A stretch of DNA of 64,000 nucleotides from Ruminococcus sp. GTDB taxonomy: Bacteria; Bacillota; Clostridia; Oscillospirales; Ruminococcaceae. Positions 1-6,979 of the stretch are shown here, piece after piece. The notes beneath the pieces were generated by a model. That model made no database searches, was not told where the DNA came from, and saw only the letters and a list, made by a program, of their open reading frames with translations. Location of the stretch: the NCBI GenBank assembly GCA_015066875.1, contig SVNM01000002.1, positions 23,868 to 87,867 on the forward strand, in the 5' to 3' direction. Numbering within the stretch: position 1 is the stretch's first letter; each line of letters opens with the position of its first letter. The translations under genes and the position numbers were made by a program.

Positions 1-893
1 ACCTTGAGCTGTTGCTTTCTTGCACGTTCAAGCTCAAGACGGCGGAGCTTCTCTGCTTCACTTTCCTTCTTGGAGAACTGCTGACGGTTTCTCTGGGCTG
101 ATTTCTGATTTATCTTCTGCTTCTTTGAAGAGTAGTTATCGTTCTTATGCTTATTTGATGTAGCCATCTGGTCATAGCGCTCGTTGTACTTATCAAGGTC
201 AACATAGCTTCCTCTTGTATCAACTGTACGGCGCTGTGTAGCTGTTGAAGCTGTTTCAGAGCTGAATGACGCATTGAACTTTGTCTTTTCTCCTCTGTCC
301 TGAGCCTTTGCAGCAGGCTTCTTGTCATTCTTCTTGTTCTTCTGAGACTTGTTCTGCTCTGCAGCCTTGGGAGCTTCCTTAACAGGCTCTGGCTTCTTCT
401 CCTCAGCCTTTGGAGCTTCCTTAACGGGCTCTGCCTTCTTCTCCTCAGCCTTGGGAGCCTCCTTAACAGGCTCTGGCTTCTTCTCCTCAGCCTTGGGAGC
501 TTCCTTAACGGGCTCTGGCTTCTTCTCCTCAGCCTTGGGAGCCTCCTTAACAGGCTCAGCCTTCTTTTCCTCAGTCTTGGAAGCCTTTTTCTCTGCCTTT
601 ACAGGCTTCTTTTCAGCCTTGGGCTTTTCAGTTTTTTCTGTCTTTTCAGTTTTCTTTTCTGTCTTCTTTTCAGCTACAGGCTTGGGGTCCTTCGCTGATG
701 CAAAATACTCGTCAAAGGATTTTACAGAGTGAAGCTTTGAATAATGCTCAAGAAGGATATTCATCTCATCCTGAGTAATGCTTGTAGAAGCCTTTTTCTT
801 TGTATCTCCTCTTTCAGCGAAAAACTCGATAAGCTCCTGTGAAGAAACGTTAAGGTCCTTCGCTGCGTCGCTAAGCTTTAATTTTTTTGTCAT
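1..893 (-). CDS. infB: Translation initiation factor IF-2, N-terminal part (cut by window edge)
   Basis: IF-2 is the GTPase that places initiator tRNA on the 30S subunit. Only about 297 codons are in the window; the gene leaves the left edge before the G domain. Residues 1-50 (start MTKKLKLSDAAKDLN) look like the IF2_N helical domain. A Lys/Glu/Pro-rich linker follows, with about five copies of a 14-residue unit (PKAEEKKPEPVKEA and variants). The ATG at 893 is supported by GGAGG at 904-908. It is the last gene of the rimP-nusA-rnpM-ylxQ-infB order usual in Firmicutes, which supports the name although the catalytic domain is not visible. Confidence 0.93.
   Translation of the reverse strand, partial: MTKKLKLSDAAKDLNVSSQELIEFFAERGDTKKKASTSITQDEMNILLEHYSKLHSVKSFDEYFASAKDPKPVAEKKTEKKTEKTEKTEKPKAEKKPVKAEKKASKTEEKKAEPVKEAPKAEEKKPEPVKEAPKAEEKKPEPVKEAPKAEEKKAEPVKEAPKAEEKKPEPVKEAPKAAEQNKSQKNKKNDKKPAAKAQDRGEKTKFNASFSSETASTATQRRTVDTRGSYVDLDKYNERYDQMATSNKHKNDNYSSKKQKINQKSAQRNRQQFSKKESEAEKLRRLELERARKQQLK
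369..580 (-). repeat. 42-bp tandem repeat inside infB
   Basis: About five near-identical 42-bp units (14 codons) encode PKAEEKKPEPVKEA-type repeats in the IF-2 linker. Units differ mainly by a Pro/Ala codon switch and synonymous changes. Such arrays can change copy number by slippage without shifting frame. Confidence 0.85.
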
Positions 894-979
894 AGGCCAA
901 AAACCTCCTATTATTCGTATTATCTATGTGGTATGTCAACTGTTCTGTATATTTCAACGCAATAAGCAGTTAAATATTG

Positions 980-1303
980 TTAATTGCCGTTTTCTTCGGC
1001 AAGCTGTGCAAACTTTCCGGCAAAACCGCTGTCGCAGACGCCTATAACCGCTGTCTGTTTTCCGCATAATCTGCCGATTTCCTCTTTTGTAACGGGGATA
1101 TTCACAAGCCTTATACTGTATTTATCACACATAAAGGCTGTTTCCTTCAGCGTTTTTGCTGAGGTATCGCTTGCTGTAAGCACACAGACGATTTTATTCT
1201 CCTTCATTGCCGTACATACGCTGTCAAAGCCCTTTACTGTTTTTCCCGCCTTGATGCATATGGTAAGGAGATTACTTATTTTCCGGATCTGCTCTGAGCT
1301 CAT
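980..1303 (-). CDS. ylxQ: L7Ae-family RNA-binding protein YlxQ
   Basis: A 107-residue protein of the ribosomal L7Ae/L30e fold, as in YlxQ, encoded between rnpM and infB in many Firmicutes. The family binds kink-turn RNA; the exact ligand of YlxQ is not settled. Visible family features are the N-terminal LLTICIKAGKTVKGFDSV segment and the central VLTASDTSAKT stretch. Start ATG at 1303 has GAGGTGATGGCTG before it. The start lies inside the 3' end of rnpM (32-bp overlap), which suggests translational coupling. Confidence 0.9.
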   Translation of the reverse strand: MSSEQIRKISNLLTICIKAGKTVKGFDSVCTAMKENKIVCVLTASDTSAKTLKETAFMCDKYSIRLVNIPVTKEEIGRLCGKQTAVIGVCDSGFAGKFAQLAEENGN

Positions 1304-1550
1304 CAGCCATCACCTCATACACGCTTTCATCAATTTTGCACGAGAATGATTTTTCAAGCTTTCTGCCCTTGCGAGCCTTTTCAAAGCACTCAATGCTTCT
1401 GCATATATATGCTCCTCTGCCTGCTTTTTTGCCTGTGAAGTCAAGGCTTATTTCGCCTTCCGGAGATTTCACCGCACGGATAAGCTCCTTTTTCGGCTTC
1501 ATTTCTCCGCACCCAAGGCACATTCTCATAGGTATTTTTTTCTGCTTCAT
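1272..1550 (-). CDS. rnpM: YlxR/RnpM family protein (DUF448), RNase P modulator
   Basis: A 92-residue YlxR-family protein. It has the signature MRMCLGCGEMKPKKELIR with the Cys pair near the N-terminus, then GKKAGRGAYICRS. B. subtilis YlxR (RnpM) binds RNase P RNA and modulates tRNA processing; the same role here is inference from family membership. The start ATG at 1550 follows GAGGAATAAT and lies four bases after the nusA stop, so it is translated from the same message. It overlaps ylxQ. Confidence 0.92.
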   Translation of the reverse strand: MKQKKIPMRMCLGCGEMKPKKELIRAVKSPEGEISLDFTGKKAGRGAYICRSIECFEKARKGRKLEKSFSCKIDESVYEVMADELRADPENK

Positions 1551-1553
1551 ATA

Positions 1554-2777
1554 TTATTCCTCAACAGAAGCAACTGTCTCCTCAACAGCAGTCTCCTCTG
1601 CAACAACAGCCTCTTCTGTTACAACCTCTTCCTCAGTGGGAGCTGTCTTTTCGGGGAGCTTGAAATCGGGGCTGATTTCAGGAGCCTCTTCACCTGTTAC
1701 TGTATCGAACTGGGGCTTGATATCGATCTTGAAGCCTGTAAGCTTTGCTGCAAGCTTTGCATTCTGTCCCTTATTTCCGATTGCAAGTGAAAGCTGGTTG
1801 TTGGGAACGATTACTGTACAGGTCTTTTCCTCTTCGGAAGTGATTACTGTCTTGAGAACCTCTGCGGGAGCAAGTGCTCTTGCGATGAACTCTTCAGGAA
1901 CTTCGCTGTAGGGAATGATGTCGATTTTTTCGCCTGAAAGCTCATTTACAACAGCTGAAATTCTTGAACGTCTTGCACCGATGCAGGCACCTACTGCGTC
2001 AACGTTGGGATCCTTTGACCATACTGCGATCTTTGTTCTTGAGCCTGCTTCTCTTGAGATTGACTTAACTTCAACAGTTCCGTCGTAGATTTCGGGAACC
2101 TCGATTTCAAAGAGTCTCTTTACAAGGTCCTTATGAGTACGTGAGATTTTTACAACAGGCTTCTTGTTCTTGTTTGCAATTCCTGTAATGTAAACCTTTA
2201 CCGACTTGCCTTCTTCAAGGTTTTCGCCGGGAATCTGCTCGTTTCTGAAGAGGTAGAGCTCTGTTCCCTCATAAACAACGGTAACAGTACCTCTGCCGGG
2301 CTCGATCTGTGAGATCTTAGCTGTGATGCACTCGTGCTCCTTAGACTCAAAGCGTGAAAGCATCTGTTCACGGTTGATCTCTCTCAGGTCGCCCTTGATT
2401 GACTGCTTTGCTGAAAGTGCAGCCATTCTGCCGAGCTTTGCGATATCTATTTCCTTAAGCATTGTTGCGCCTACGTAGATATCGGGATCAATTGTTCTTG
2501 CCTCGTCGATATTGATTTCATTCTCGTCGATAGGCTCGTCATCGATAACCTCCTGCACAATGAACATCTTGAATGTTTTTGTTGCGGGATCGATTTCCAC
2601 TCTGATGTTATCCTCGCTGTGGGGATAAGCCTTTCTTGCAGCCTTAAGCATTGCGGATTTTATCTTTTCGATAAGAATCTCTGTTTCAACGCTGTTTTCC
2701 TCACCCAAAAGCGCAAGTGCGTCGAAAAACTGTCCGAACTCACTTCCTGCCTTCTTTTCTGTCTTTTTCTTTGCCAT
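1554..2777 (-). CDS. nusA: Transcription termination/antitermination protein NusA
   Basis: A 407-residue NusA that binds RNA polymerase and nascent RNA to control pausing and termination. In order: N-terminal polymerase-binding domain (about 1-135), S1 domain (about 137-200, ISQIEPGRGTVTVVYEG), and two KH domains (about 205-345, with VGACIGARRSRISAV and LAIGNKGQNAKLAAKLTG). A C-terminal acidic tail of about 45 residues is rich in Glu, Val, Ala and Thr and replaces the extra repeats of proteobacterial NusA. Start ATG at 2777 follows GGAGGAATTAACGAA. It is second in the operon, 44 bp after rimP. Confidence 0.96.
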   Translation of the reverse strand: MAKKKTEKKAGSEFGQFFDALALLGEENSVETEILIEKIKSAMLKAARKAYPHSEDNIRVEIDPATKTFKMFIVQEVIDDEPIDENEINIDEARTIDPDIYVGATMLKEIDIAKLGRMAALSAKQSIKGDLREINREQMLSRFESKEHECITAKISQIEPGRGTVTVVYEGTELYLFRNEQIPGENLEEGKSVKVYITGIANKNKKPVVKISRTHKDLVKRLFEIEVPEIYDGTVEVKSISREAGSRTKIAVWSKDPNVDAVGACIGARRSRISAVVNELSGEKIDIIPYSEVPEEFIARALAPAEVLKTVITSEEEKTCTVIVPNNQLSLAIGNKGQNAKLAAKLTGFKIDIKPQFDTVTGEEAPEISPDFKLPEKTAPTEEEVVTEEAVVAEETAVEETVASVEE

Positions 2778-2821
2778 TTCGTTAATTCCTCCGATTCTGT
2801 ATTTTACTTGTTGGTATTGAT

Positions 2822-3295
2822 TTATTCAAACTCCATATAAAGCTTTACATACGAAATATCCGCAAGGGAATAGGTTTTTGCTTCTCCTTCGGTTTCGATT
2901 GTAACGCCCTCCTTATCGGCTGATACAAGATTGCCGATCACTTCCTTCAGATCGTCTACGCTTCTGATAAAGTGAATTCTCACCTCATCACCGACGCATA
3001 CCTCAAAGTGCTCTTCCTTTACAAGCTCTCTTTCAAGACCTGCCGAGCCTACCTCAAGCATATAGCTCTGTGATATGGGATCTTCCTTATCGAGAATGTC
3101 GTTGATAGGACGTGTTGCACGCTCGCAGTCGTCAATGGTAATACCCTCGTCCTGATCGATGAAAACTCTCAGATACCACAACGCGCCTTCTTTTTCATAG
3201 CATACGTCCCACAGAAAGTAACCAAGCTCATCGGTAATGGGTCTGATGAGGTCATAAACACGCTGTTCTGTGCTTCCGAACCTTTTGAATTTCAT
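2822..3295 (-). CDS. rimP: Ribosome maturation factor RimP
   Basis: A 157-residue RimP, needed for 30S subunit maturation. The N-terminal domain carries LGYFLWDVCYEKEGALWYL and VFIDQDEGITIDDCE. The central motif SYMLEVGSAGLERELVKEEHF is the family hallmark (normally S-PG--R-L), followed by an SH3-like C-terminal domain. Start ATG at 3295 is preceded by GGGAGGAAAAGGCGT. It is the first gene of the operon, downstream of a strong promoter and a leader hairpin. Confidence 0.95.
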   Translation of the reverse strand: MKFKRFGSTEQRVYDLIRPITDELGYFLWDVCYEKEGALWYLRVFIDQDEGITIDDCERATRPINDILDKEDPISQSYMLEVGSAGLERELVKEEHFEVCVGDEVRIHFIRSVDDLKEVIGNLVSADKEGVTIETEGEAKTYSLADISYVKLYMEFE

Positions 3296-3364
3296 ACGCC
3301 TTTTCCTCCCGGATATAAGCGGGAGTCTCCTTTCCTTAAAAGATGAATAGTCTTAATCAAAACG

Positions 3365-3388
3365 AAAGACCGGAAGGTTCCGGTCTTT
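3365..3388 (-). promoter_or_regulatory. Leader hairpin upstream of rimP
   Basis: A perfect 11-bp inverted repeat (AAAGACCGGAA, loop of 2, TTCCGGTCTTT) lies in the rimP 5' leader, about 20 bp after the -10 box. On the minus strand it is followed by CGTTTTG. This resembles a weak intrinsic terminator or RNA stabiliser ahead of the operon that makes NusA. Control by attenuation is an inference. Confidence 0.6.
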
Positions 3389-3409
3389 AGCTTAACTATC
3401 ATTACACAT

Positions 3410-3438
3410 ATTATACCACTTATATATATAAAAATCAA
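3410..3438 (-). promoter_or_regulatory. Sigma-A promoter of the rimP-nusA-infB operon
   Basis: On the minus strand TTGATT (3438-3433), 17-bp spacer, TATAAT (3415-3410). The transcript would start about 105 bases before rimP. Confidence 0.85.
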
Positions 3439-3578
3439 GTGTTTTTTTATTTTTTGAAAATTTTTGATTTTTCTCTCTGAAAAGTAAAAATATTTCACAC
3501 TATCTTAGTGATATTGCCGAAATTAACAGGGCAATTTTCGTCTAAATACTGATTTTCAGAGCAATATTCTTTTATTGC

Positions 3579-3607
3579 TTGACAGGGTTTTCAATTGAAT
3601 GTATAAT
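3579..3607 (+). promoter_or_regulatory. Sigma-A promoter of the solute-binding protein gene
   Basis: TTGACA (3579-3584), 17-bp spacer, TATAAT (3602-3607): consensus match. The promoter overlaps any upstream start at 3599, which rules that start out. Confidence 0.9.
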
Positions 3608-3655
3608 AGCATTAATAAGTGTACGCACTTTTATTACGAAAGGAGTTTTTTATTA

Positions 3656-5077
3656 ATGAACAATCTGAAAAGATTTCTTGCCGGAATCCTCTCAATTACG
3701 GCAATCATGACTGCTACTGTTTCCTGCAGTAAGGAGGAAGCAAGCTCTGAAAACAATGAGCATTATAAGTCTCAGGACGATATCGCTGTTGAGGCGGGCG
3801 ACGATATCAAGGGAGAAAATGATGCCGATATCACAGGTCAGACTATCTACTGGCTTGCTGATTACGACCTTAACCCTACAAACAATAACGACCGTTCCGT
3901 TGCTCTTTCACTTTTTGAGGACGTTTACGGCGGTAAAATAGAATGGATCCAGACAGATTCTGAAAACAAGTTCTCTACACTCGCTCAGAGACTTCTTGCA
4001 GGCGATCCTGTTGATATGTTCCCCTATGAGTGGGACGCTGTTCCTAACGGTGTTACAAAAAATCAGTATCAGCCCCTCGATCCCTACTACGATATCCTCG
4101 AAATGGATACAGAGCTCTGGGACGATATGACTGATGTTATCGATATGTTTGAGTATAACGACTCTCACTATGTTATCCCTTACGCTGTTTCCGATCCTCT
4201 GCTTATTACCTACAGCAGAAAGCTTATGGAAGCTGAAGGTCTTGATGATCCCCGTGAGCTTTACGAGGACGGCGAGTGGGATTGGGACGCTATGATGGAA
4301 ATGATGAACTCATTTGTTTCAAACGCTCCCGAGGGTGTTACAAGATACGGTATCAACGGCTGGTTCGGTCAGGCTGTTATGCAGTCTACAGGTGAAACTG
4401 TTGTCAAGTACGACGGCGAAAAGTTCATCAACAACATCAATAGCCCCGAAATCGAGAAGGCTCAGCTTCTCCTTCAGGAAATGGCTACAAATAACCTCTA
4501 TCAGCCCGGCTGGATAGGCTACTTCCCCGACGATCATAACACACTCTTCTTCGCTATGGCTAACTGGGCTCTTGGTGGTTCAAATGCCAAGAATCAGGAC
4601 GCTGACCTTATGGTTGTTCCTTTCCCCAAGTCTCCCGATGCTGATGATTACTACCTCTGCGCTAACTTCGCTGCTAAGATGCTGGTTGACGGCTCTGACA
4701 AGGGCGAGGCTGTTGCTACATACATCAAGTGCGAAAGACTTGCAGCTACTAATGAGGAATATATGGAAGTTGCTAAGCAGAAGGCTCTTATCGTTGAGCA
4801 GACTGCTTCAGGTATCACAAAGTCATATATTACCGAAGAGCAGTATGACGCTATTCAGGAATACCTTGATACAGACAACACAACTCCTGTCTTCGACTTC
4901 GGCTACGGTATGGGCGACAGAATGTACGGCGACGGCGAGTATACTTACGAGACAAGAGGCGTTATGAACAACCTCGAATCTACTCTCCTTGAGGGTAACG
5001 AAACTGTTGACTCATGGGCTACACTCCGTGACGCTTGGACAGGTGTTATCGACGAGGAAATCGCTAAGTTCAACTAA
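3656..5077 (+). CDS. Extracellular solute-binding lipoprotein (ABC sugar-type, family 1)
   Basis: A 473-residue substrate-binding lipoprotein of the ABC-importer type, probably for oligosaccharides. The signal peptide MNNLKRFLAGILSITAIM ends in a lipobox (TVSC) near residue 23. An acidic linker and a two-lobed SBP body follow, with QRLLAGDPVDMFPYEWDAV and a Trp-rich region (YEDGEWDWDAMMEMMN) typical of family 1 binding proteins. Start ATG at 3656 uses AAAGGAG at 3639-3645. An in-frame start at 3599 lies within the promoter and is rejected. Codon use resembles the highly expressed genes of the window. No permease or ATPase genes adjoin it, so its transport partner is elsewhere. Confidence 0.85.
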   Translation: MNNLKRFLAGILSITAIMTATVSCSKEEASSENNEHYKSQDDIAVEAGDDIKGENDADITGQTIYWLADYDLNPTNNNDRSVALSLFEDVYGGKIEWIQTDSENKFSTLAQRLLAGDPVDMFPYEWDAVPNGVTKNQYQPLDPYYDILEMDTELWDDMTDVIDMFEYNDSHYVIPYAVSDPLLITYSRKLMEAEGLDDPRELYEDGEWDWDAMMEMMNSFVSNAPEGVTRYGINGWFGQAVMQSTGETVVKYDGEKFINNINSPEIEKAQLLLQEMATNNLYQPGWIGYFPDDHNTLFFAMANWALGGSNAKNQDADLMVVPFPKSPDADDYYLCANFAAKMLVDGSDKGEAVATYIKCERLAATNEEYMEVAKQKALIVEQTASGITKSYITEEQYDAIQEYLDTDNTTPVFDFGYGMGDRMYGDGEYTYETRGVMNNLESTLLEGNETVDSWATLRDAWTGVIDEEIAKFN

Positions 5078-5089
5078 TTACTGAAAAAT

Positions 5090-5123
5090 AAAGCTGTGGG
5101 CGTTAACGCTCACAGCTTTTTTA
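5090..5123 (+). terminator. Intrinsic terminator after the solute-binding protein
   Basis: AAGCTGTGGGCG, loop TTAA, CGCTCACAGCTT, then a T run. The stem has one G-T wobble. Confidence 0.9.
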
Positions 5124-5126
5124 TGC

Positions 5127-5155
5127 ACAAAAAAGGGAGCCGAAAGCTCCCTTTT
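5127..5155 (-). terminator. Intrinsic terminator of the 5168-5962 gene
   Basis: Stem AAAAGGGAGC / GCTCCCTTTT with loop CGAAA. Read on the minus strand the stem ends in a T run (5132-5127). Confidence 0.85.
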
Positions 5156-5167
5156 GAATTATATTGC

Positions 5168-5962
5168 TTATTCCTTCACTATAGGAAGTGAGTTACCCTC
5201 TTCATCGTAGAAAACAATATTGTCGATGTAAAGATTCGACTCATTCTGAATTCCCCAGCGCATGATAAGGAAGTTTGCGTCTTCCATTTCATTCGACCAC
5301 TTGTGTCCGCCTGCAGCAAGAAGGAACTTGAACTTTACATGTACAGCACCTGACATATCAAAGTTGTACTCACCGCCCGAATACTCGCTGAAATCGTACC
5401 ATGTCTCGCCGTCAGCAATGATAGTTCCGCCACCGCCGCCGATCCAGCCGGGAGCCTTTACATTCTCGCCGAGCTCGTTTACAAGCTTATCTGCTGTTGC
5501 GTCGCCGTAAACGTCAAACTCAATGTAATTAACCTTATCCAGATTTTCTGCACCGATAAGCTGATTTGCGTGAATTTTAATCTTCTGAACCTTGCCATCA
5601 AGAGCAATTTCGCCTGAATCTGTGAATTTAAGCATTTTATTGCCCTGAACCTCTACAACAGAAAGCTCGCCTGTTGCGGCATAATCGTCATCAGTAACAA
5701 CCTCGGCAAATGAGAAATCATCATCATCAAAGGTTATTGCGTTGTCGTCTGTTGCCTCTGAAGGTACAGGAGGCACAAGCTCCTCTGTTGCAGCTTCTGT
5801 AGTTTCCTCCTCTGCAGCTGTATCTTCAGCAACTGTTGTATCTGCAATTGTTGTTTCGTTTACGCTTTCAGCCTCAGAGCTGCTTTCCTTTTCTCCACAG
5901 CCCGCTGAAGCCGCAAGCACTGAAAACACCATTGCGCTTGCGATAAGCTTTTTGTAATCCAT
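5168..5962 (-). CDS. Secreted lipoprotein with carbohydrate-binding-like domain
   Basis: A 264-residue protein of unknown function. The N-terminus is a lipoprotein signal (MDYKKLIASAMVFSVLAASAGC; Cys about residue 22), then a Glu/Thr/Ala-rich linker to about residue 70. The remaining ~190 residues are beta-rich with many Asp and aromatic residues (YIEFDVYGD, FLIMRWGIQNESNLYIDNIVFYDEEG), resembling cell-surface carbohydrate-binding modules of ruminococci; that function is inference. Start ATG at 5962 was chosen because AAAGGGAGG lies just upstream; the upstream in-frame start at 5989 lacks such a site. It has its own terminator. Confidence 0.7.
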   Translation of the reverse strand: MDYKKLIASAMVFSVLAASAGCGEKESSSEAESVNETTIADTTVAEDTAAEEETTEAATEELVPPVPSEATDDNAITFDDDDFSFAEVVTDDDYAATGELSVVEVQGNKMLKFTDSGEIALDGKVQKIKIHANQLIGAENLDKVNYIEFDVYGDATADKLVNELGENVKAPGWIGGGGGTIIADGETWYDFSEYSGGEYNFDMSGAVHVKFKFLLAAGGHKWSNEMEDANFLIMRWGIQNESNLYIDNIVFYDEEGNSLPIVKE

Positions 5963-5997
5963 CTTTAGCCCTCCCTTTAATGTGTACACCTATAATC

Positions 5998-6023
5998 AAT
6001 GCCCCCTGAAAACAGAGGGCATT
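5998..6023 (-). terminator. Hairpin between the two secreted-protein genes
   Basis: GCCCCCTG AAAA CAGAGGGC, extended by AAT/ATT. It lies downstream of the 6056 gene on the minus strand but has only a weak T tract, so it could be a terminator or an mRNA 3'-end stabiliser. Confidence 0.5.
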
Positions 6024-6055
6024 ATTATTTTCAAGATTTGTAAAGTGACTTTAAA

Positions 6056-6826
6056 TTAGTCCTTCTTTCTTGCTACGAATGCAGCCACGCCTGCGAGTGC
6101 GAGTGCTGAAGCAGCTACGCCTACGCCTGCAACGCCTGTGTTTGTAGAAGTCTCTGTCTTACCGCCGTTAGCAGCCTTAGTTGTTGTAGCGCCAGCCTTT
6201 GTAGTTGTTGTAGCGCCTGTTGTAGTTGTACCAGCAGCAGCTGTTGTTGTTGCAGCAGTTGTTGTGGGAGCTTCTGTAGGAGCCTCTGTAGGATCCTCAA
6301 CACCTGTCTTGATTGAGTTAACAACGATATCTACACCTGAACCAGCAACACCTGAGAAGTCACCGTAGTTGTAGCAGTTGATATCTGTCTGGAGAATGAG
6401 GCACTCAATGCTCTCAGAACCTTCAGCAAGGTTCCATGTTACTGAATAATTGCCATTACCGTTGAGCTGAACTGCATCGTCGCCAGCATCAGCAAGTGTC
6501 CAAACCTGTGCATTTGAACCTACGCTACCAGCAATCCAAGCGTTGAATGAATCACCATCGTTAAGACCGCTGATTGTGAAATCAATTGTGATGTTATCCT
6601 CAACAGCTGAGTTAGTATCGATATCTGTTACATTGGGCTGTGTCCAGATGTTGTAGATATTTCTACGCATTGACTTACCATCGTTATCTGTTGAAAGTGA
6701 ACCCTCTGACTGTGTGTAAGCAATCTCGCTTACAGCAGCGTTTGCGTTTGTAAGTGTCATAGCAGCGAATGCAGAAGCAGAAACTGCTGTTGCAGCCATA
6801 GCTGCAAAAATCTTCTTCATATTCAT
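6056..6826 (-). CDS. Secreted surface protein with Thr-rich linker and C-terminal membrane anchor
   Basis: A 256-residue protein not recognised by name. Signal peptide MNMKKIFAAMAATAVSASAF (cleavage near ANA). A beta-rich domain (about 30-160) contains NGNYSVTWNLAEGSESIECL, reminiscent of ruminococcal carbohydrate-binding domains. A Thr/Ala linker (about 165-220) follows, and the C-terminus has NTG then a hydrophobic helix and RKKD. That tail resembles a sorting signal but lacks a clear LPXTG or NPXTG, so sortase attachment is uncertain. Start ATG at 6826 follows AAGGAG; in-frame starts further upstream lack a ribosome site. It has its own promoter at 6901-6929. Confidence 0.72.
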   Translation of the reverse strand: MNMKKIFAAMAATAVSASAFAAMTLTNANAAVSEIAYTQSEGSLSTDNDGKSMRRNIYNIWTQPNVTDIDTNSAVEDNITIDFTISGLNDGDSFNAWIAGSVGSNAQVWTLADAGDDAVQLNGNGNYSVTWNLAEGSESIECLILQTDINCYNYGDFSGVAGSGVDIVVNSIKTGVEDPTEAPTEAPTTTAATTTAAAGTTTTGATTTTKAGATTTKAANGGKTETSTNTGVAGVGVAASALALAGVAAFVARKKD

Positions 6827-6900
6827 GGTAAAAAACTCCTTACTCATATACGACACATATAAAAACCTAAAAATGCCGTATGATATATTTTCATATTTTC

Positions 6901-6929
6901 ATTATAACATCAAATTGCACACATATCAA
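6901..6929 (-). promoter_or_regulatory. Sigma-A promoter of the 6056-6826 gene
   Basis: Minus strand TTGATA, 17-bp spacer, TATAAT (6906-6901). The untranslated leader is about 70 bases. Confidence 0.85.
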
Positions 6930-6979
6930 GTAGCAATTTACACAAAATTCACAAACCTCAGCTATACATAATTAACACT

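Noticed and set aside
369-580. CRISPR-like regular repeat
   Set aside because: Units are tandem without spacers and are coding sequence of IF-2.
349-732. Plus-strand frame of 127 codons with repeated GASLTGS units
   Set aside because: It is the antisense shadow of the infB linker repeat, with no ribosome site.
3599-3655. Longer start for the solute-binding protein
   Set aside because: The region contains the -10 box of its promoter, and the lipoprotein signal begins at 3656 behind a good ribosome site.
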